From assembly GCA_003427395.1 (NCBI GenBank), contig BFEA01000152.1, positions 747,772 through 811,771 on the forward strand: DNA of 64,000 nt, in the 5' to 3' direction. The translations under genes and the position numbers were made by a program. The DNA comes from Chara braunii. Its lineage: Eukaryota; Streptophyta; Charophyceae; Charales; Characeae. Of this stretch, positions 58,886-64,000 are shown in pieces; positions within the stretch are counted from its first letter, which is position 1; every line of letters begins with the position of its first letter. The notes beneath the pieces are model-generated. The model did no database searches and was not told where the DNA came from. It worked only from the letters and a program-made list of their open reading frames with translations.

Positions 58886-60060
58886 ATCTTTAAAAATTCG
58901 GCAGCGCTTCGCCTCCCTTCGTTGGGAGGCCCGATAGTACGTTGCTGACCCGTATCTTGCCTAACTCTAAGGTATCATGAAGGGTAGTACGGCCAAAATC
59001 TGGTCCTAAACAGAGCAAACGGGCCCTATAATCAAGTTCCCCCGATTACAAAGCGTGTGCTCTGTTCAAGGGAACTCTGTCAGTCGCTGCTCCAGTCACC
59101 TTTCCGTAGTAAAGAAGCTCCTCCCTAACTAAGAAAGAGTCAAAAGGTCATGAGCCCCTTTTTGGCTATTTTCTAAGTCATTTAGAAAATTTTAAGGAAT
59201 TTTATTAAATTATAACTAATAAAATTCTCTTTAAAGCAGAGAAAACCCACTGGCTTGCCCCCATGTACTAGAGGGGCGCTAGGTGACCCCTAGAGAGTAC
59301 CACGGCAAGTGCGTCTCTCACGCCGACATCCCTAACTATTTATTTCTAATTTATAGTATAAATAGCAAATAAATTAATTTAATTAAGGAAAATTCATATC
59401 GTTGTACCCAACCCCTGAAAGGGGTAAGGGGTACGAGTTTGACCCTTTTTCACTCCGATTCCCTTCTCCTTTTCCTAGCTAGGGAATTTTTTTGTATTTA
59501 CTGTATTTAATTTACATAAATTTTATTTATGGGAGATAAAATCCCTTTCTAATTTTATACATATGTATATTCCTTATACATGTCCTTATGCAAAATTTCT
59601 TAATTTAAGAAGACCCCGGCGAATTTTTAGGAATTTTCGAAAATTTCGGCAGCGCTTCGCCTCCCCCCGTTGGGATGGGGTTCGGCCGAAGGCCTCAAAA
59701 ATGTCGCCGATGGGGTGTATCAAAAGGGCATAATTTCAGAAAACGAGATATGGATTTCTAGCTAATTTTCAAGTAATTTATCTAATTATTTAAGAATTAA
59801 TTCAGCAAAATACAAAAAATTCTAAAAATTTCTGCAGCATTTTCCCTCCCCCCTGTGGGGATGGGGTTCAGGCGAAGCCCTTAACAAAACCACCGAGGAG
59901 AGAAATATATGAGGAAAATTCAAAAAGTATTTTTCCTATTTTTACTAAATTTTTTAGGATTTTAAATATTTAATTTAAAATAATTCAAGAAAAAAAGGGA
60001 ACATCGAAAATTTTCTGCAGCAATTTCCCTCCCCCCCGTGGGGATGGGGCTCATGAAAAG
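58886..60060 (-). other. 5' leader with four dispersed GC-rich repeats in AT-rich DNA
   Basis: Four related ~50 bp blocks lie at about 58886-58935, 59641-59695, 59821-59883 and 60003-60060. On the plus strand each reads like TTCGGCAGCGCTTCGCCTCC then CCGTTGGGATGGGG; later copies have TTCTGCAGCATTTTCCCTCC. CCCC/GGGG arms allow short hairpins. Between them the DNA is very AT-rich with no ORF. A role in packaging or translation is possible but unproven. Confidence 0.65.
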
Positions 60061-60332
60061 TCTTCCGATCGACTAAAAGCAAGATAAAAGTCAAACTTCC
60101 CTCCTAGCGGGGTTTTAATATATTTATTATTATTATTATTATTGAATTTAATTTATAAATTTTTGCTTAAAATAATTCACAAAAATGTATAATAGAAGCC
60201 CCTTTCCTTTACACAGTTGAACTACAAAGAATATTTCTTAGTTAGAGAGAAGAAAAATAAACAAGGTCAAATTTCTAAATATTTCGAATTTTTATGAATT
60301 TTTGACGTTTATTTTAATTTTAAATTATTTAA

Positions 60333-60408
60333 ACCACCACTCCCCCTCATTGCCAAAAGTCGACTTCCCGGGGAGTTAGGGCCGAAAATGGAGGGGGGTC
60401 AGCAACCT

Positions 60409-60439
<31 letters not shown>

Positions 60440-60768
60440 GCGCGCGGCTTTCATTTCAGGCGCTGCACTTTTCATTTTCTTTGTTTTTTTTAAGGGGAAA
60501 AAAACAGAAAAAAAACACGCAGTGAACCTTCCAACAGAAAACGGAAATGTACACCGCAATCGTCCATGTGTGTCAGGGCAGTGGATTCAGGCATGAAATC
60601 CGGTGGCACCTGCTGTTACGTTTCATTTTTTTTTTTCAGAGTAAAAAAAAAAAAAAAAAAAACAAGAATGAAGTGAGGCCCACCCTGTACTACCGGTAGG
60701 CCGAAGGTGAAATACTAATATCGGCCTACCGGTCCCCCCTACTTTTCGACGTGGGGGGGAGCGGTGGT
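60333..60768. mobile_element. TTAA-flanked MITE, 436 bp, nested in the leader
   Basis: Ends ACCACCACTCCCCCTCATTG and, from the right, ACCACCGCTCCCCCCCACGT, with TTAA at 60329-60332 and 60769-60772. Inside are an A-run (60411-60436) and another at 60643-60662. It is the same family as 13716 and 22144, and it inserted after or with the retrotransposon. Confidence 0.75.
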
Positions 60769-61558
60769 TTAATAAAGCAAAATCTCCGAAGTCAATCAAT
60801 TTCAAATTGGTCGACAAAATTTAAATTATCCCGTCAGTGATCAGGATGTAGGACTTGTATCCGTCCGGTAATGCACCGCCCTTTCCTAACTCACAGTTAG
60901 GGTTTACCCTAATAAGGGTTTCCCTGATTAGGGTTTTAGGGTTTTGCACGCGACCGCACACATACCTTGCCCGCTCCTTTGAGACCGAAAAATTTCCGTT
61001 GGTTAGTAGCTTGTCCAAGGTCGGATTTCAACGGATTACTTTCGTTGACTTTTCTTCCTTTTAATTCTCACAAAAATAAAAAGAAAATCAAAATTCCTCT
61101 AAATATTTACCCCCTTTTCCTATCTGTTGGGGGTCACTGCCCGCCCAAACGGCGATCGTTTTTTCCGACTAGGGTCTCAAAATGTCGGGAAAAGTATAAG
61201 GCCCAACTTTTGTCCGGGCAGTATCCGCCAGATTTTGCTTCTATTTCTAGAAAAATAATAAAACCAAAATTCGTTATTTTCGAAATTTAAATTAAAAAAA
61301 TACAAAAAATCCAATATCTCTGTTTTTCACCGTTAAAATTTCTCAAAAAACATACCAAAATGTTCGTCTCGTCGAGAGGACGAAGTTTGCGCAAAAACGC
61401 GCGGATCGAAAGATATTTTTAAAAAAACTTAATTGGAAATTAATAAAAGTTTTGAAAAATCAACTAATCAAACTAATTAAGCGAAACGCCACCTGACTAA
61501 TTAGCCAGGGCCCCCCCGTTGATTGGGGAAGGCCGTGGCCTTGGGGGTGCAGTTCCCC
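60769..61558 (-). other. 5' leader next to the primer-binding site
   Basis: Non-coding on the minus strand. It holds telobox-like motifs (60898-60946). The rest is AT-rich with no feature recognised. Confidence 0.6.
60898..60946 (-). promoter_or_regulatory. telobox-like cluster
   Basis: On the minus strand AAAACCCTAAAACCCTAAT (60946-60928) and AAACCCTAA (60906-60898) are present, with a plus-strand ACCCTAA at 60906. AAACCCTAA is the plant telo-box found near transcription starts, and it also equals the plant telomere repeat. Position in the leader fits either a promoter-proximal element or chance. Confidence 0.4.
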
Positions 61559-61576
61559 TCCCCGGCAACGGCGCCA
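61559..61576 (-). other. primer-binding site for tRNA-Asp
   Basis: On the minus strand TGGCGCCGTTGCCGGGGA begins two bases inside the LTR end. It is the exact complement of the last 18 bases (with CCA) of plant tRNA-Asp(GTC). This fixes the element's orientation and the inner LTR boundary at 61579. Confidence 0.95.
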
Positions 61577-61578
61577 AA

Positions 61579-64000
61579 TGTTGTGAGGAAACCCGGGGAG
61601 GGTTCATCCGTAGTTCGTTGAAACCATGGGCAGCAGCGCCTGTCACTCATTGCGCCCGCTTCCGAGGTCCTCAGCGACCAACGAGGGTAATCTCGCGTTT
61701 TGCACTCCACTCGGTGATCCAGGATATGATAGGCTGTGCTGCGATTAATTACTCAGCACTAGTGTTAGAATATACTGAGAGTGATGATTGGTTCCAGCTA
61801 TTGCAATCAGGATTCACACTAACTGCGATCTGCACTAATTAACCAAAGCCTGGGAGGGGTCGAATCATCCAAGAGCACCTGTTGTTGAGAAGGGTCTGGC
61901 TCAAAACTTAAGCGCTCTGCTCCCCCCTTCTTGAGGCAGATGAGCGATAATCATGCACTTCCCAACCTATAGTTCTTGATGTCCAAACTTCGCGCTACTG
62001 TTATTGAGTCCGATTCAGAAAACGCACCCGTTCTGACCGAATGATCTGAAGGGCAGAATCAGTGAACTGTTTGGATGGGTCATCGGGCCAACCAGGGACT
62101 GCACTGATTACAATGAAACAGAACTCTGTTCGAATACTCATAAAATCCAACCTCAGGTTTTAGTGAAAAAGGGATATGTTCGAGGGGTCGTTCAATGCAA
62201 TATCAAATTTTAACGAAAGCAAGTTAATAATTCGTTCTCCCCCTTGGCTCTCCTCTCTCTCACTCACTGCTCACTCGTCCTTCCCTTCACAGCGCAGCCC
62301 CGTTCTCTCTCACTACATGTACTCTCCCTCTTTCTCGAGTCTTCTTGTCCGTTTCTCGTTCTTCACTCCCTGCAGAACTATCATGTGTTAAGGGGAGTTT
62401 CCGCCGCGCAGTTCCTCACCATTATGTCCATTAAGTCACGAAAACAAGATTCATACGGTCAAAGAGGGCGTGTATAAGTCCCCCCCTCGGGAATGTTTGG
62501 TCTGATCTGCTATTGGCTTTAACAGCACAGGATGCCAGCCTGGTTCTCTTCCTCATGTCACATTATGATGCGAAGATTACATAAAAAATAATAATAATAA
62601 GAGGAAGGGAAAAAAAAAAAATGGGTTTTTCTCCAAGTTTTATTGAATCAGAACTCAGGAGCGCTCGTGTCTAAGTGGCTCCCTTTCATTGATTCCTACT
62701 CATCCGTGTTCCGACTATCGAACTTTCTCCCACACTCGTCTTGTTCGGGCGGAGCACAATTCCTAGCCTAACTGTTACACACCCACGGCCCCTCGTTCTC
62801 TTCGGATTTGGCTGGAGTCAGGGTGTCGGTTCACTGTATTAGACTCGAAAGTGTATATTTAAATGAGCACCTGTTTAAGTGGTGAAAATAAATAAAATCA
62901 AATAAAAGGAAAATATACAAATGTCACATTTCTCAAACCTCCTCGAGCATCTCCCACTTTCATACTGAAGTTCCCCTTTCTCTCCGCGTGCCCCTTCGCT
63001 CAACGGAAGAGTGGGAACGAGTTTCACTAGCTCGGGTATATATGACTTCTCCCAGCACGTGTGTTCCCGCCATCACTCGTTCACGATGGATCACAGTGCC
63101 GCTTACCTGTTCCCCCACTGTTCGACTGTAAGTTGGATCGATCTGTTCGGAAACGACCTTGACCCAATCTTGTTTGAAGCACTTGCTTACCGTCAGTCGT
63201 GGTTTAGTCGATTGAGATATCACTGATAATGTCCTTCCCCACTAGTAGCGAGAGGCTTGATTGGCAATTGGATGATTCTCTGAAATTGACTCGCCGCAAA
63301 TGTGCTCTCCTGCCAGGAGCGGGCCGCTCGATTGGCAGATGAACGATTCACTCAAAGTGATTCGCTGCGAAGGTATTCTCCCGCCAACAACGGGTTGCCA
63401 GATTTGCAGATGGATGATTCACCCGGAATGATTCGTTGCGGATGCATTGTCCCGCCAATAACGGGATACACGATTGACAGATGGATGACTCCCTCAAGGT
63501 GATTTGCTGCGAATGTATCCTCCCGCCAACGGCGGGTTGCCAGATTTGCAGATGGTTGCTTCGCTCGAAATGAATCGCTGGAAATATACTCTCCCGATCA
63601 CTGCGCGTCGAAGTCTTCACGAACCGAGCCCTGCCAAAGCGGAACGCACCGTCTGCTTGCCAGAGCTTTGCTCTCCTCCCTCTCCCCTGCGCACGCGTGA
63701 GAGTATAAGCGGACTGTGCACGCCTGACTCGTCCCAGATACACCCCGATGTGTTCGCCTCGGTTTTTGTGATGCCCTTGTTCCAATCAAGCTTGCAAATC
63801 GACGTTGAGCATGCTGTGCGCGNTGCTCCGTTGCTTCGCCCCATGCCCTTTGACCTTTCCTGCATCCCACCACGATGTGGGCCAGGTACACCTTGCAAAC
63901 TGTCCCCGTTCTCTCCTCTGTTCCCCCCTATATTGATTTGACATTTACTTGTACCGCCGAGACCGTTGGTACAAGACTCAACACAGGCTCAATGCGGGTG
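61579..64000 (-). repeat. 5' LTR (right copy), cut by the window edge
   Basis: Plus-strand TGTTGTGAGG at 61579 is the complement of a CA-ending LTR. It matches 42505-44931 to the window end. It carries the 72-bp repeat array (63240-63600) and the CTTGTACC/GGTACAAG stem-loop (63948-63975). As the 5' LTR in minus orientation it should hold the promoter; I could not place a TATA box with confidence. Confidence 0.93.

Larger units (their letters stand above)
42505..64000 (-). mobile_element. giant Ty3/gypsy-type LTR retrotransposon, runs off the right edge
   Basis: Direct repeats at 42505-44930+ and 61579-64000+ are the two LTRs. The minus-strand order is LTR, tRNA-Asp primer-binding site, leader, extra ORFs, gag, protease, RT-RNase H, integrase, 3' region, LTR. 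Integrase after RT-RNase H places it in Ty3/gypsy. It is at least 21.5 kb, far above the usual 5-10 kb. Extra ORFs between primer-binding site and gag recall Ogre/Tat elements, while a tRNA-Asp primer recalls Athila. Every ORF is broken, and the LTRs differ at 18 of the first ~345 aligned bases (15 transitions), so it is an old, dead copy. The left LTR's terminal dinucleotide is CG against TG in the right one. The target-site duplication cannot be checked because the right end is outside the window. Confidence 0.9.

Overview
This window is repeat-rich, gene-poor nuclear DNA from a large eukaryotic genome. I found no intact host protein gene, rRNA or functional tRNA. Three signs point to the green-plant lineage: a retrotransposon primer-binding site that matches the 3' end of plant tRNA-Asp, Arabidopsis-type TTTAGGG motifs, and stop codons clustered in a CHG-like context. 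The abundant GA/CT microsatellites and the style of the gypsy polyprotein remind me of charophyte assemblies such as Chara, but that is inference from memory. Runs of N inside microsatellites and poly-A, and a sequencing adapter left in the sequence, show this is a draft scaffold.

Region 1 (1-24 kb) is intergenic. It holds GA microsatellites, a tRNA-like SINE head (about 1.26 kb), two copies of a ~760 bp terminal-inverted-repeat element (4.15-5.79 kb), and a cluster of ~110 bp units (3.2-7.8 kb), some of which carry a hammerhead-ribozyme core. It also holds two TTAA-flanked MITEs (13.7 and 22.1 kb) and several decayed tandem arrays (12-13.3, 15.2-17.1, 15.7-16.3 and 23.5-24.0 kb).

Region 2 (24-37 kb) has two diverged direct copies of a ~4.3 kb non-coding repeat (24.0-28.5 and 32.5-36.7 kb) about 4 kb apart. 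Each carries a CT/CA microsatellite and an antisense piece of U6 snRNA. A third copy of the ~760 bp element lies between them.

Region 3 (37-42.5 kb) holds a diverged ~400 bp direct-repeat pair, a broken PIF/Harbinger transposase (about 39.96-40.98 kb, plus strand) and a ~280 bp foldback hairpin (41.74-42.02 kb).

Region 4 (42.5 kb to the right edge) is one giant Ty3/gypsy-type LTR retrotransposon in minus orientation, at least 21.5 kb long and running off the window. Reading the minus strand: LTR (61579 to beyond 64000), tRNA-Asp primer-binding site (61559-61576), a ~2.7 kb structured leader with a nested TTAA MITE, about 5.4 kb of extra ORFs before gag (58832-53423), a 25-bp minisatellite, gag (52946-50732), protease (50728-49718), reverse transcriptase-RNase H (49673-48045), integrase (48044-46359), a 3' non-coding stretch, and the second LTR (42505 to at least 44930). 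Stops and frameshifts break nearly every ORF, so this copy is dead, and the LTRs differ by about 5 percent where I compared them. The extra ORFs contain tandem diverged copies of a domain I do not recognise. That layout resembles Ogre elements and is the most interesting object here, together with the hammerhead-bearing repeats.
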